Positions 34,743-44,512 of a DNA stretch of 64,000 bases are shown piece by piece; the stretch's first letter is position 1; every line of letters starts with the position of its first letter. Below the pieces are notes generated by a model. It saw only the letters and a program-made list of their open reading frames with translations, was not told the origin of the DNA and did not search any database. This DNA is from Maledivibacter sp. (GTDB lineage Bacteria; Bacillota; Clostridia; Peptostreptococcales; Caminicellaceae), in the NCBI GenBank assembly GCA_025210375.1, contig JAOASB010000023.1:62001-126000 (forward strand), written 5' to 3'. A program made the position numbers and the translations under genes.

Positions 34743-35717
34743 TCACCTCAATTCAATTCTAGGATCAATCATTGTATAGATAATATCCACTACAAAGTTT
34801 ATAACTACAAATATTAATGCCACGAACATAAGATATGCTACTATTACAGGTCTATCCGACATATATATTGAATCTATTAGTAGCTTTCCCATGCCAGGCC
34901 AAGCGAAAATCGTTTCTGTTATAGTTGTAAAGGCTATTAATTTTCCTATTCTGACACCGAAAACTGTAACTACAGGTATCAAAGCATTTTTAAGTGCATG
35001 TCCAAATAGCACCTTTCTAGAGGAAACACCCTTTGATCTAGCGAACTTTACATAATCCTGTCTCATATTTTCCTGCATGCCGGCCCTTGTAAGTCTAAGC
35101 ATCATGGCGATATTTCCCAATGAAAGGGTAAAAGCAGGAAGTATAATATGTCTCCATCCACTAGCTGAGAATATACTTAATCTCATTCCTAAGATTTCAA
35201 TGGCTTCTCCTCTACCTGAAGCAGGCAGCCATCCTAAAATTACTGAGAAAATATATATCATCATCATTCCCACCCAAAAGGATGGTAATGAAATACCCAA
35301 TATTGATCCAGCCATTATCACTCTGCTACTATGCCTTTTAGGATAAGCTCCTGCATAGACCCCTAAGGGTATGGCAAGAACAATTGTCATAAGCACCGCT
35401 GTAATAACTATCTCCAGAGTTGCGGGAATCCTTTCTATAATCAAACCTAATGCAGGACGACTAAACATGTATGATTTCCCAAAGTTACCACTTGATATAT
35501 CCTTAAGAAATATCCAATATTGAATATGGATAGGTTTATCTAGCCCAAGGCGTTCTATGGCTACTTGGATTTCCGCCTCTGAAGCATCCTCCGGCAGCAG
35601 CATAGATATTGGATCCCCGATATAATTAGTGAGTATAAATACAACCAATGAAACAACAAATAACACTAAAATCATCTGCATAAATCTTTTGACAAAGTAT
35701 TTAATCAAATATCTCAC
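34743..35717 (-). CDS. Oligopeptide ABC transporter permease (DppB type)
   Basis: A 324-residue membrane protein with six predicted segments and the DppB N-terminus (YFVKRFMQMILVLFVVS), the LGLDKPIHIQYWIFL block and the EAA loop ARSKGVSSRKVLFGHALKNA. The GTG at 35717 is listed; TTG three codons in (35708) has AGGTGAG at a better distance and may be the true start. A hairpin between this gene and the binding-protein gene probably reduces permease expression relative to the binding protein. Confidence 0.9.
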   Translation of the reverse strand: MRYLIKYFVKRFMQMILVLFVVSLVVFILTNYIGDPISMLLPEDASEAEIQVAIERLGLDKPIHIQYWIFLKDISSGNFGKSYMFSRPALGLIIERIPATLEIVITAVLMTIVLAIPLGVYAGAYPKRHSSRVIMAGSILGISLPSFWVGMMMIYIFSVILGWLPASGRGEAIEILGMRLSIFSASGWRHIILPAFTLSLGNIAMMLRLTRAGMQENMRQDYVKFARSKGVSSRKVLFGHALKNALIPVVTVFGVRIGKLIAFTTITETIFAWPGMGKLLIDSIYMSDRPVIVAYLMFVALIFVVINFVVDIIYTMIDPRIELR

Positions 35718-35771
35718 CTCAATTCAATAAAGCATACGTTATATTTGTATCTAAGCTAGTTGTATGAATAA

Positions 35772-35794
35772 GAGGAAGTTAGAATAACTTCCCC
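35772..35794 (-). terminator. Attenuating hairpin after the peptide-binding-protein gene
   Basis: On the minus strand GGGGAAGTTA / TAACTTCCTC around TTC, just after the binding-protein stop. Such hairpins commonly stabilise the upstream mRNA or partly terminate. Confidence 0.6.
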
Positions 35795-35804
35795 TAGCAG
35801 CATA

Positions 35805-37421
35805 CTAATCTACTATATCCATATCCCAAGTAAAAATATATTTATTTGGTCTTGGCTTATAGCTTATATTCTTTTTCTTTGCAAATAAATCTTTTTGGAA
35901 ATGAAGTGGAATATATGCTACATCATCTGCAGCTACTTTAGCAGCCTGTGCAACTATCTTCGCCCTTTCTTCCTTATCGGCGGTCTGATATGCTTTATCT
36001 ATTAATTCATTAAACTTAGGGTTGTTATAGTATCCTCTGTTGACATTACCATAACCTTCCTTTTCACCATAAGTATATAGTAAGTCCTTTAATAAAATGG
36101 CTCCTTCTCCGCCACTGTCAGCCCATCCAGTCATGCAGAAGCTGGTTTTATCCTCCCTTGTTGTTATATGCTTGAAGAATAGGGATTTAGGCATAAGATT
36201 TAGCTCAAGCTTTATTCCTACTTTTTGCAAGTAACTTGCAACTGATTGGGCTATCTGCTCATCGTTTACATACCTATTGTTTGGTGCATCGAGGGTAATA
36301 GTGAATCCCTCTGGATAACCCGCATCTGCTAAAAGCTGCTTAGCCTTTTCTGGATCGTATTCCAATCTCTTGATATCTGAATTGTGTCCAAGGAAAACAT
36401 CGGGTATATATGATGCCGCAGGATATGCTTGTCCATTCATAACATTCTTTACAATTGTATCCTCATCTATAGCATGATAAATTGCTTGTCTAACCCTTAT
36501 ATCCTTTAATGGATTTGGTTTTTCAACCGTTGGAGAATCATCTCTCCACCCGTCAAAATTAAGATATATTACCCTTAAACTCGGTTGCTCTAAAACATCT
36601 ATATCAGAATTAGACTTTAATCTATCCACATCCCTTACTGCTATATCTACAGTAAAATCAACCTCACCACTTAACATAGTAGCTGTTCTTGTGGCCTCAT
36701 TCGAGATAGGTCTAAATCTTACCTTTTGTATAGAAGGTTTTTCTCCCCAGTAATCTTCATTTAAAGCTAAATCTAAATGATCCTCCTTAACATGCTCAAC
36801 AAACTTGTATCTACCAGTACCAACTGGGTTTAAAGCAATTTCTTCATCTGACATACCTTCAGTATATTCTTTATCTATAATCATCACATTTTTCAGGTCT
36901 GATAATAATAGTGAATACGGGAAAGGCGTAACTAATTCAAGTGTATAGTCATTAACTTTATTCATACTAGCAACATTAGCCATATAACTCTTATTTGATG
37001 AAATCTCATTATTTTTTGCTCTATCATAAGAATATATAACATCATCGGCTGTAAAGTCATTTCCATTATGGAACTTTACGCCCTCTCTTAGCTTAAATAC
37101 CCAAGTAACTCCATCTTCTTTTATCTCCCAGCTTTCCGCTAGTCCCGGAGTAGATTGCAGGTCATGATCATAGGAAATCAAAGTATCAAAGATATGTAGA
37201 TTAATTGCACTTGTAACGGTTTCATCATAATCATGTGGATCCATTGATAATGCATCTGAAGCTAAGGCTATAGTGATTTCTTTTTCCTTTTTCTCCTCAC
37301 TATTACTTTGCTCCTGTTTTGCTGGTTTGTCTGTTGTAGCTTCATTGGAAGTCCCACAACCTGCGAATAGTGACACTACCATTAAAGAAATCAACAATAA
37401 GGCTATTACTTTTTTTGTCAT
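35805..37421 (-). CDS. Oligopeptide ABC transporter substrate-binding lipoprotein (family 5)
   Basis: A 538-residue family-5 solute-binding protein. Seen: a lipoprotein signal with the lipobox LFAGC (Cys about residue 22), a Ser/Glu-rich linker, then DALSMDPHDYDETV, ESWEIKEDGVTWVFKLREGV and GTGRYKFVEH, all family landmarks. It would be anchored outside the membrane and deliver a peptide or related compound to the DppBC channel. The GGGGGAAATA site precedes the ATG. It is first in its transport operon, 106 bp after the RpiR-type regulator gene. Confidence 0.92.
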   Translation of the reverse strand: MTKKVIALLLISLMVVSLFAGCGTSNEATTDKPAKQEQSNSEEKKEKEITIALASDALSMDPHDYDETVTSAINLHIFDTLISYDHDLQSTPGLAESWEIKEDGVTWVFKLREGVKFHNGNDFTADDVIYSYDRAKNNEISSNKSYMANVASMNKVNDYTLELVTPFPYSLLLSDLKNVMIIDKEYTEGMSDEEIALNPVGTGRYKFVEHVKEDHLDLALNEDYWGEKPSIQKVRFRPISNEATRTATMLSGEVDFTVDIAVRDVDRLKSNSDIDVLEQPSLRVIYLNFDGWRDDSPTVEKPNPLKDIRVRQAIYHAIDEDTIVKNVMNGQAYPAASYIPDVFLGHNSDIKRLEYDPEKAKQLLADAGYPEGFTITLDAPNNRYVNDEQIAQSVASYLQKVGIKLELNLMPKSLFFKHITTREDKTSFCMTGWADSGGEGAILLKDLLYTYGEKEGYGNVNRGYYNNPKFNELIDKAYQTADKEERAKIVAQAAKVAADDVAYIPLHFQKDLFAKKKNISYKPRPNKYIFTWDMDIVD

Positions 37422-37527
37422 TATATTTCCCCCTTTAAATAAACTGTTTATATTTAGCTCTTTATGCTAGAAAGTTTTTTTATCTATATATTTGTCACTA
37501 GCATATTGAGATTAAATATTGATACCT

Positions 37528-38391
37528 TTACTCATAGACAATCATTGAACCGTCTTCAAACTTATCTTGAAATTCCTTTAACTGCTCTATACTATCTAGT
37601 ATGTCTTGTTTTGACTCTATGGCCAGTGCTGTTAGTAATATATTTGAGATACTAATTAGGCCAGTGATAGTATTAAAAAACAATACAGAATTAGTTGCAC
37701 ATGTAAAAACTACATTTGCATACTTAGAAACCGGTGCCTTCATTGAATCTGTTAAAGCTATTACACTATGGCCCTTTTCCTTCAAATATTCTGTAAAGTT
37801 TAATACAAGCTTTGAATAGGTTGGTAGTGTTACAACTATAAAAACACTATTTTCAAGTCTCTTTGACATTTCTAGGCCAACTAAATGGAAGGGAGTAACA
37901 TTAAATATTTCTGCACTTATGCCAAGATACTTTAATCTCAACAGCAAGAAATTTGTTACCCCAGCGGATATTCCCGATCCAACCAAATAAACTTTAGATG
38001 CTTCCTTTATTAATTTTATGGATTGCTTTATATCCTTTACATCAATACTTTTTATTGTATCTTCTACGCATTGCATTTCAGAGTTAATAATATCTGCTAA
38101 GTTACTATCTATACTTTCTATATTGCTTAATGCATTTGTCAATTTTTCCGGTGGAGAGGTTTTATATTTAATATAATCTTGAAATTCACTTTTGAGTTCT
38201 ATAAAACTATTACAGTCTAATTTTTTTGCAAAGTTCAGTATAGTTACTTCTGCAGCTTTAACTTCTTCGCTTAAATTTTTTAAAGTCATAAACCCAACTC
38301 TGTTAGAATTACAGAGCAGATAATCTGCTATTTTTCTTTGAGTTTTACTGAACCTAGTATATTGACTCCTTATCCTTTCAATAATATCCAT
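37528..38391 (-). CDS. RpiR-family transcriptional regulator
   Basis: A regulator of about 287 residues. Seen: an N-terminal HTH (IIERIRSQYTRFSKTQRKIA, then LSEEVKAAEVTILNFAKKL) and a SIS domain (about 125-260, VYLVGSGISAGVTNFLLLRL). RpiR proteins usually sense phosphosugars through SIS, but some control peptide or aminosugar uptake. ATG 38391 lies 10 bases after GGGTGG; the upstream ATG at 38409 is less well placed. It is directly upstream of the peptide transporter operon on the same strand and probably controls it. A muropeptide or aminosugar-peptide substrate would reconcile SIS with Dpp; that is speculation. Confidence 0.88.
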   Translation of the reverse strand: MDIIERIRSQYTRFSKTQRKIADYLLCNSNRVGFMTLKNLSEEVKAAEVTILNFAKKLDCNSFIELKSEFQDYIKYKTSPPEKLTNALSNIESIDSNLADIINSEMQCVEDTIKSIDVKDIKQSIKLIKEASKVYLVGSGISAGVTNFLLLRLKYLGISAEIFNVTPFHLVGLEMSKRLENSVFIVVTLPTYSKLVLNFTEYLKEKGHSVIALTDSMKAPVSKYANVVFTCATNSVLFFNTITGLISISNILLTALAIESKQDILDSIEQLKEFQDKFEDGSMIVYE

Positions 38392-38575
38392 ATTGACAAA
38401 ACCACCCATTTGAATTTTTGAAATTTATAGACAATTCCGATATTAAGATTATACATTACTTAGTTTTTAATGTAAATAATATAATTTTTTTTATATGTTA
38501 AAGTGTTTACTTTATTTTTTAATGGAAAAAGTTTTTTGAGATAGTTTTTCTGTATAAACAAAAAATATTGCATAC

Positions 38576-38614
38576 AAAAAACCCTTGATCCTTAACAATC
38601 AGAATCAAGGGTTT
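38576..38614 (-). terminator. Terminator of the ADP-ribosylglycohydrolase operon
   Basis: On the minus strand AAACCCTTGAT / ATCAAGGGTTT with a 14-base loop, followed by TTTTGTATG. It lies beyond a repeat that follows the last gene. Confidence 0.85.
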
Positions 38615-38625
38615 AGTTATCTATT

Positions 38626-38681
38626 GAGAAAATTGCATAATCACCTTTTATGAAAGCTATCCACTATATATACTTTAAGCA
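38626..38681. repeat. Family-A repeat, truncated copy (A4)
   Basis: GAGAAAATTGCATAATCACC followed by TTTTATGAAAGCTATCCAC, then similarity fades at the stop codon of the upstream gene. Only the left half is present. Confidence 0.6.
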
Positions 38682-40793
38682 TTATATCTCTTCAACACAT
38701 ATTTCCCCATAATTTGTCCTACCCATACTGTATTTACTAAAACCAAACATACCATAATCAAAATATGTATCTTCATCTATATACTCTAGTACTTTTTCCC
38801 CATCTATTAAAAAATCAATCCTATTCTTTTCTACTATTACTTCAAACTTATAATTTTTATTGTATTGCCAATTATAATCTAAACTGATAAGTCTTTTAAG
38901 TCCATGGTCATTTTTTATCAATGATACTTTGCTTTCTCCATCAAATCCAACATGATACCCCATCATAGCACCCTTTACACGAAAAGCTAAGTTATGGCTA
39001 TAACCAAACTGAGGGTTGATATTTGCCGTGATATGAATATCCTTTGCATAATAATTGCCCGTATAAGCCTCAGCAGAATCTAGACACATTCCATGCATTA
39101 CTCCATCCTCTATTGTCCATGAACCATTATTATGGGCAAATGGAGTGACGCATCCAAACTCTATACTCTCATTTTTAAAATCTATGGTGTATTTTGCCTT
39201 TCCTTCTACTTTAAACTCGTCTATAATAATTCTTCCTAAATGCTTATTTTTTTGTCTGGTAAAGCTCTCAATTATTATACCTACCTCATCAATTGAATGT
39301 CCACCTGTATCCGGCACCTCAAACTCTACATGATGCCACTTCCCATTTTCAAGCATTTGATATCCTGCTTTTATGTCTTTTTTTGTAACAGTATCACGTA
39401 CATATGTTGAAATCCCTATATCATCACCATTCCACTTATCTAGATACACCTTCATGCTTACTTTTTGTCCAGGGTAAACTAAGGGTGAAAAAGCTGGACT
39501 ATATCTTTCATCATCAAAATCATCTCGTCTATAATATGGCTTGTAATATATCTTGCCTGATTTACCTCTATAGGGTCTATCAAGCAACACTTGAAGGGCA
39601 CCTTGACCACTATATACTATTTCATTTGTATGGGATATAGGAAATAGATTTTCGTTTGAGGATCTAAATCCATGGGTTGCCCCTGGTAGGTTGAAATCAA
39701 AATATAAGTTTTCTTGATTATTGCTAATGATGCTAGTAGGAGGTTCCTCTTTAGCCAATCTATAGCCTAGTATAGCCAGCTCCTTCGAAAATGTTGGTAC
39801 ATCAATAATATTCAAATATCCAGAAATACTGGATGCTACAACCATATCGTTTATAGGCCTTCGATAATTATCTTTAATTCCCTCTATTCCCCTGGCCACA
39901 CCAATAATTGTTCCAACATTTCCTGCATTACAATCCGTATCCCAACCACACATAGTAGCTATTTCTACTGTTCTTGAAACATCGCCTTGACCATATAACA
40001 ATGATAGTATGCAAACCCCAGCATTTGGTATCATATGACACACTCCCGGATAACGGTCATATCCCCAATTCTCTTTAAGATAATCTCTACATTTTCTAAA
40101 ATCATCGGGATTATTCTTATAGAAATCTATAACAGCTCCTGTGACCCTAGCATATTCACAGTCAAGGGGTATAGTCGATAATCCAGCATCAATAATCTCC
40201 ATCACATTTTCTGTTCCAAAGGCCTTAGATATACATGCCGCCATAAATCTTGCTCCATAAATACCGTTTTTGTCATGGGATACACTGGCAGCTATGCCAG
40301 CATAATCTGCAGCTTTTTCAATATTTAATGGCAGTACCAAACCCCATGAATCAATAAAAATCTGTCCTCCTATTTGCTCTGCAAGAACTATTCCATTTAC
40401 ATCTATAGACCCGGATTTCGGAGCCTCTATACCATTTTTTAGGTTCAAGTAGGCTGTATTTTCAGTACTTACACCATATCCACCCCACCAAAACATACCC
40501 TTGTTTTCACGGGAATAATTAAGCCATGCTTTTCCTACATCCTGGGGCTCAAGCTCTCTGTCACTAGCATAATCTATAAGGGCTCTAATAAAAAATATCG
40601 GTCCATTAATGTCATCATCTGCAGCAAAATTTTTATAATTTTTTACATAGGAAGTAATATCTCCATATGTAGATTCTATTTTTTCGTAGGTCCATATAGT
40701 AGGTTCAACAGGAGCCCCAAGCCTTACTCCAATAATTTTCCCTAGTAGTCCTGAATATACCTTCTCTAAATAATTTTTTGGTAAAACACCCAT
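38682..40793 (-). CDS. ADP-ribosylglycohydrolase-family protein with C-terminal beta-domain fusion
   Basis: A 703-residue protein. Residues about 10-345 are an ADP-ribosylglycohydrolase fold, with the metal-site motifs FAADDDINGPIFF near residue 57 and GWDTDCNAGNVGTIIG near residue 290. Residues about 380-700 look like one or two beta-sandwich (concanavalin/LamG-like) domains with many aromatic residues (KVYLDKWNGDDIGIS, VDEFKVEGK-like, LIDGEKVLEYI). No signal peptide was seen. It is much longer than the usual 300-350-residue family members. It is the last gene of an operon with a second family member, a sugar ABC transporter and ribokinase, so N-glycosidic cleavage of a ribosyl compound is likely. 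Confidence 0.82.
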   Translation of the reverse strand: MGVLPKNYLEKVYSGLLGKIIGVRLGAPVEPTIWTYEKIESTYGDITSYVKNYKNFAADDDINGPIFFIRALIDYASDRELEPQDVGKAWLNYSRENKGMFWWGGYGVSTENTAYLNLKNGIEAPKSGSIDVNGIVLAEQIGGQIFIDSWGLVLPLNIEKAADYAGIAASVSHDKNGIYGARFMAACISKAFGTENVMEIIDAGLSTIPLDCEYARVTGAVIDFYKNNPDDFRKCRDYLKENWGYDRYPGVCHMIPNAGVCILSLLYGQGDVSRTVEIATMCGWDTDCNAGNVGTIIGVARGIEGIKDNYRRPINDMVVASSISGYLNIIDVPTFSKELAILGYRLAKEEPPTSIISNNQENLYFDFNLPGATHGFRSSNENLFPISHTNEIVYSGQGALQVLLDRPYRGKSGKIYYKPYYRRDDFDDERYSPAFSPLVYPGQKVSMKVYLDKWNGDDIGISTYVRDTVTKKDIKAGYQMLENGKWHHVEFEVPDTGGHSIDEVGIIIESFTRQKNKHLGRIIIDEFKVEGKAKYTIDFKNESIEFGCVTPFAHNNGSWTIEDGVMHGMCLDSAEAYTGNYYAKDIHITANINPQFGYSHNLAFRVKGAMMGYHVGFDGESKVSLIKNDHGLKRLISLDYNWQYNKNYKFEVIVEKNRIDFLIDGEKVLEYIDEDTYFDYGMFGFSKYSMGRTNYGEICVEEI

Positions 40794-40818
40794 TTAATAA
40801 GCCCTCCTATTCAAACCC

Positions 40819-41988
40819 TTAATTATTTATATTATCGATATGATCTGATATTTCCCTTAATACCCTCATATCTTCATTAATTATTCTACTTGCCGTCCTA
40901 GCAAATTTATGGGCATCTTTGATCAAATCGCATTTATTAACTTTTTCTAATAATTCAATATCTTCATTTTTGACTATACTGCTTCCATACATTGCTCCCA
41001 GAATAGAAGCGATCATTACACCTATTGAATCAGTATCCCTCCCTGAGTTTACCCCATCTATAACAGCCGATGAAAAATCGCCTTCATGTAATACACAATA
41101 TCCAAGGGCAATAGGCAACTCCTCAATACTAAACAATCTACTTGGGGTATAATGATTACTTGGCATACCCACTTTTTCAATTTTTCTAGCTACATCATCA
41201 CCCATAGGAGAATATTTCTTGATGACTTTATGGAACTCATTAACTATTAAATCTTTATCATCCCTATACTCCCGAAGTTTTATAGCAGCTTCATATATAT
41301 CCTTTATTGCCATTTGCGTTCCATCATTAGCAAATTGTATAGCTGTTCTGGCAACTTCATCAATAGTAGTATTTGGAACAAAGGCTTTTGCAACACAAGC
41401 AGCCAAAACTCCTGCAGCTTCTAATCCATAGCTGCATTGATGTCCCATGGCGAAAAGAATAGCTTCATCATAGGCTGCCCTTGGATTGCACGCATTAACT
41501 ATACCTATTGGAGATATATACATTGCAGCCCCACAGTTAACCATATTTCCAACGCCCCCTTCTCTAGGGTCACAATTTGCAAGGGTATGCCTCATAAAGA
41601 TGTATTTATCAGGATAAAATAAACGATCTATTATATGGGCTTCCTTTTGGAATTCAGGTATATATCTTTTCCTAAAGGCTATTTCCTTTATAAACTCATC
41701 TGCCATATCATATGAATCGATGTGTCTTTGAAGATTATTATAAACATTCATAAGGGCTAAGGTCATAAGGGTATCATCTGTTACTATGCCATTCCCCCTT
41801 GTCTTGTTTTTTCTGTCTTCTAGTGACCAATCCGACTTCCACCACTCAGTCCTTAAGTCATCTACTCTTCCATACCTAGCCTTTATCTCTTCATATGATA
41901 GCTTTTCTATTGTTGCTCCTAAAGCATCACCATAGGCTGTTCCAATTACTACTCCCTTTACTCTATCTTGAAAGCTTATATTACTCAT
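40819..41988 (-). CDS. ADP-ribosylglycohydrolase-family protein
   Basis: A 389-residue single-domain member of the family. Seen: GVVIGTAYGDALGA at the N-terminus, VTDDTLMTLALM (metal ligands T-D-D) near residue 70, AMGHQCSYGLEAAGVLAACVA and GVNSGRDTDSIGVMIASILG near residue 320. The AGGAGGAAAGT site precedes the ATG. It is 25 bp upstream of the larger family member, to which it is only distantly similar, so the two are not a recent duplication. It would hydrolyse an N- or O-glycosidic bond to ribose or ADP-ribose; some relatives act on nucleoside-like or crystallin substrates, so activity is not certain. Confidence 0.85.
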   Translation of the reverse strand: MSNISFQDRVKGVVIGTAYGDALGATIEKLSYEEIKARYGRVDDLRTEWWKSDWSLEDRKNKTRGNGIVTDDTLMTLALMNVYNNLQRHIDSYDMADEFIKEIAFRKRYIPEFQKEAHIIDRLFYPDKYIFMRHTLANCDPREGGVGNMVNCGAAMYISPIGIVNACNPRAAYDEAILFAMGHQCSYGLEAAGVLAACVAKAFVPNTTIDEVARTAIQFANDGTQMAIKDIYEAAIKLREYRDDKDLIVNEFHKVIKKYSPMGDDVARKIEKVGMPSNHYTPSRLFSIEELPIALGYCVLHEGDFSSAVIDGVNSGRDTDSIGVMIASILGAMYGSSIVKNEDIELLEKVNKCDLIKDAHKFARTASRIINEDMRVLREISDHIDNINN

Positions 41989-42026
41989 ACTTTCCTCCTG
42001 AATATTAGTTTAGATTAACTTAACTT

Positions 42027-42058
42027 ATAAAAAAACAAAAGGGCTTAAGTGCCCTTAA
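42027..42058 (-). terminator. Internal terminator between the sugar-binding protein and hydrolase genes
   Basis: On the minus strand AAGGGC / GCCCTT with loop ACTTAA, then TTGTTTTTTT. It probably lets only part of the transcripts reach the hydrolases. Confidence 0.75.
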
Positions 42059-42062
42059 GTTT

Positions 42063-43580
42063 CTACTTTAATGCTTCATTTGCATACTCAGTAATTTCTT
42101 TTCCACCTGCTTCATACCATAGCTTTACGAATTCATCGAATTTGTCAATAGATTTTTTACCAGTGATTATATCTGCAGAGTACTCCTTATAAAGGTTAGT
42201 CATTGCATCCCAGCTTGCTACATATTCCTCAGGTATTAGGAAGTTTACATCTTCTACATAATACTCTTCAGCCTTTTTCATGGAATCCACAGCTGGTTCA
42301 GATAATAAAGGTGTAGCAATTGATATAGTTGGCTGCCATGAATAAACTTCAAAGAATTTTGCAAACCATTCTTGGGATTTTTCAGTTAAATTGATTTCAT
42401 TATCCTTGATTTCATAATGTTCTCCTTCAAAGCCTAATCTCTCTAGCATTTGTCCTTCATCACTAGCAATATACTCAATAACTTTAAATGCTAAATCCTT
42501 ATTTTCAGATAATGAGGATATTGCAACTCCCCTACTTTCCTTAGTGACATCGATCGGTAAATATCCTTGGCCCTTACCCTTAGCCGGTGGCAGTACCATC
42601 AAACTCGCACCTTCCCCATTAGCCTTTTTCATTTTGCCATCATAGATATCGATTACTTTACCGGTTGAACCAATTATCATACCAACTGTGTTATCATAAA
42701 AGGCTTTTTCCTTGGTATCCCATTTTTTAGTTAAATACTCAGGATCTAAGATGCCTTCTTTATATAGTTTTTGATAGAAAGCTAGTTTTTCTTTTTCAAA
42801 CCCACTAACTTTACCATAAACAAATTTACCCTCTGAATCCTTAACCCAAGCTCCTGTAACCCCAAAGGCTTGATTAAAAATTGAATCTAGCTCTAGGATT
42901 TTTCCAGAAACAGTTAATCCATATTTAGGCATACCATCTCCACTAAGGTCCTTCTCTTTTAATTCCTTTAAGAAGTTATAGTAATTGTCTAGGGTAGGAT
43001 TTTCAAGTAATGCTTTTCCCGTCTCACTAGCTTCAAACCAATCCCTTCTAACAACTGGTGCCTTTGTCTTGATTGGATTTAGCCATATTAGGTATGGATA
43101 GTTCTCCATTCTCTTTCTATTGTGAGGCTGCATTGCTTTTTGTACTATTTCAGATTTCTCTATGTATGATGTTAGATCTTCAAGTATACCTTGTTCGGCT
43201 ATCTGCTTGTCGCCACCTTGGAAATATATTATGTCAGGAATTTTTCCACCAAGTAGTAATAGGTTTAGTTTTTCAGCATAATTTCCCGCAGGCATTTCTA
43301 CAATTTCAAGCTTAACATTGGTTCCTTGCTTTGCTAGCCCCTGTTCTAGTGCTTCAACATATTTGACATCCCCTGGATTTGATGGTGATAAATCCTTCAT
43401 TACCATTTTTAAAGTAATAGTCTCAGTACTCTTTGTATCACTATTATTTGTTGCTTCTTGACTTTCAGTTGGAGTTGATTCATTGGATGCGGGATTAGTC
43501 TCCTCCTTTGAAGTACTGCCACAACCAATTAATGAAAAAACTAAAGCAATTGACAATAATAAAGCAAGAATTTTTCTCAT
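42063..43580 (-). CDS. Sugar ABC transporter substrate-binding lipoprotein (family 1)
   Basis: A 505-residue extracellular binding protein. Seen: signal peptide with lipobox SLIGC (Cys about residue 20), a Ser/Thr/Glu linker, then a family-1 fold of the long LplA/YtcQ type (IPDIIYFQGGDKQIAEQG, YGLTVSGKILELDSIFNQAFG, ESRGVAISSLSENKDLAFKV). It delivers substrate to the two permeases encoded upstream. The AGGAGGAAATG site precedes the ATG. LplA-type proteins usually bind oligosaccharides; with ribokinase and glycohydrolases in the operon a ribose-containing glycoside is the likely ligand. Confidence 0.9.
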   Translation of the reverse strand: MRKILALLLSIALVFSLIGCGSTSKEETNPASNESTPTESQEATNNSDTKSTETITLKMVMKDLSPSNPGDVKYVEALEQGLAKQGTNVKLEIVEMPAGNYAEKLNLLLLGGKIPDIIYFQGGDKQIAEQGILEDLTSYIEKSEIVQKAMQPHNRKRMENYPYLIWLNPIKTKAPVVRRDWFEASETGKALLENPTLDNYYNFLKELKEKDLSGDGMPKYGLTVSGKILELDSIFNQAFGVTGAWVKDSEGKFVYGKVSGFEKEKLAFYQKLYKEGILDPEYLTKKWDTKEKAFYDNTVGMIIGSTGKVIDIYDGKMKKANGEGASLMVLPPAKGKGQGYLPIDVTKESRGVAISSLSENKDLAFKVIEYIASDEGQMLERLGFEGEHYEIKDNEINLTEKSQEWFAKFFEVYSWQPTISIATPLLSEPAVDSMKKAEEYYVEDVNFLIPEEYVASWDAMTNLYKEYSADIITGKKSIDKFDEFVKLWYEAGGKEITEYANEALK

Positions 43581-43609
43581 TTCATTTCCTCCTTAAATAT
43601 GATAATAGT

Positions 43610-44497
43610 TTAATATTTAACTCCACCATCAAAAGTACCCTTTGTAAAGTACTTTAATATTAGAGGATAGAGTAATAACACAGGAATCATAGCAATAATA
43701 ATGGTCCCTGCTTGAAGAGCATTGTAATTAAGCTGTGCAGCATCACTAAAGGCTAACAGTTTTTCTGCCCCTATCATTGATGAGGTATCATCTAATACTA
43801 CAAATTGTCTCAAAACTACTTGTAGAGGCCACTTTGCAGTATCATTCAAATAAATCGATGCCCTAAAATATTCGTTCCAATGAAAAACTGTATAAAATAA
43901 TCCTACAGTAGCTATCGCAGGTTTTGCTAAGGGCAGCATTATTCTAAATAGAATGGTTATATGTGAAGCTCCATCTATCTTTGCCGCTTCTATTAAAGAC
44001 TCGGGTACTTCTTCAAAAAATCTCATAAGAATTATCAAATAATAAACATTTATTGCCTTATATAAAATTACTGATAGATAGCTATCTACTAATCCAAGTC
44101 TTATAATATTTAAATATTCTGGTACTAATCCCGGCTCAAAAACCATAATAACTATAAGCATACCCAATAAAAATTTTCGACCTATTAAGCCCTTCCTTGT
44201 TAATACATAGGCAGAAATACTTGTCAATAATATGTTAAGTGTCGTTGCCGTAATCGTTATAAATAAACTATTAAAGATACTCCTTAAAACCTTAGGGTTT
44301 GAAAGTAATACTTTATAGTTAATTAATGAAAAACCCTTTGGGATGATTGTCATTCCTTTGACTTCATCTATCCTTGAAGGATCTGATAAAGAAAGTGCTA
44401 AAATATTTAATATAGGAACTAGCATAGTTAAAGTAACTATAAATAATACCACCAAGACTATGGTATAGAAAACCTTTTCACTTTTCCTTTTATTCAT
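43610..44497 (-). CDS. Sugar ABC transporter permease (YtcP/MalG-like, CUT1)
   Basis: A 295-residue inner-membrane component with six predicted segments. Seen: ALSLSDPSRIDEVKGMTIIPKG after the first helix and the EAA loop LIEAAKIDGASHITILFRIM typical of CUT1 permeases. The AGGAGGTTTGCC site precedes the ATG. It works with the LplB-type permease whose gene ends 15 bp upstream. No ATPase gene is present in the operon, as is usual for this type, which shares an MsmX-like ATPase encoded elsewhere. Confidence 0.9.
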   Translation of the reverse strand: MNKRKSEKVFYTIVLVVLFIVTLTMLVPILNILALSLSDPSRIDEVKGMTIIPKGFSLINYKVLLSNPKVLRSIFNSLFITITATTLNILLTSISAYVLTRKGLIGRKFLLGMLIVIMVFEPGLVPEYLNIIRLGLVDSYLSVILYKAINVYYLIILMRFFEEVPESLIEAAKIDGASHITILFRIMLPLAKPAIATVGLFYTVFHWNEYFRASIYLNDTAKWPLQVVLRQFVVLDDTSSMIGAEKLLAFSDAAQLNYNALQAGTIIIAMIPVLLLYPLILKYFTKGTFDGGVKY

Positions 44498-44512
44498 GGC
44501 AAACCTCCTAAA

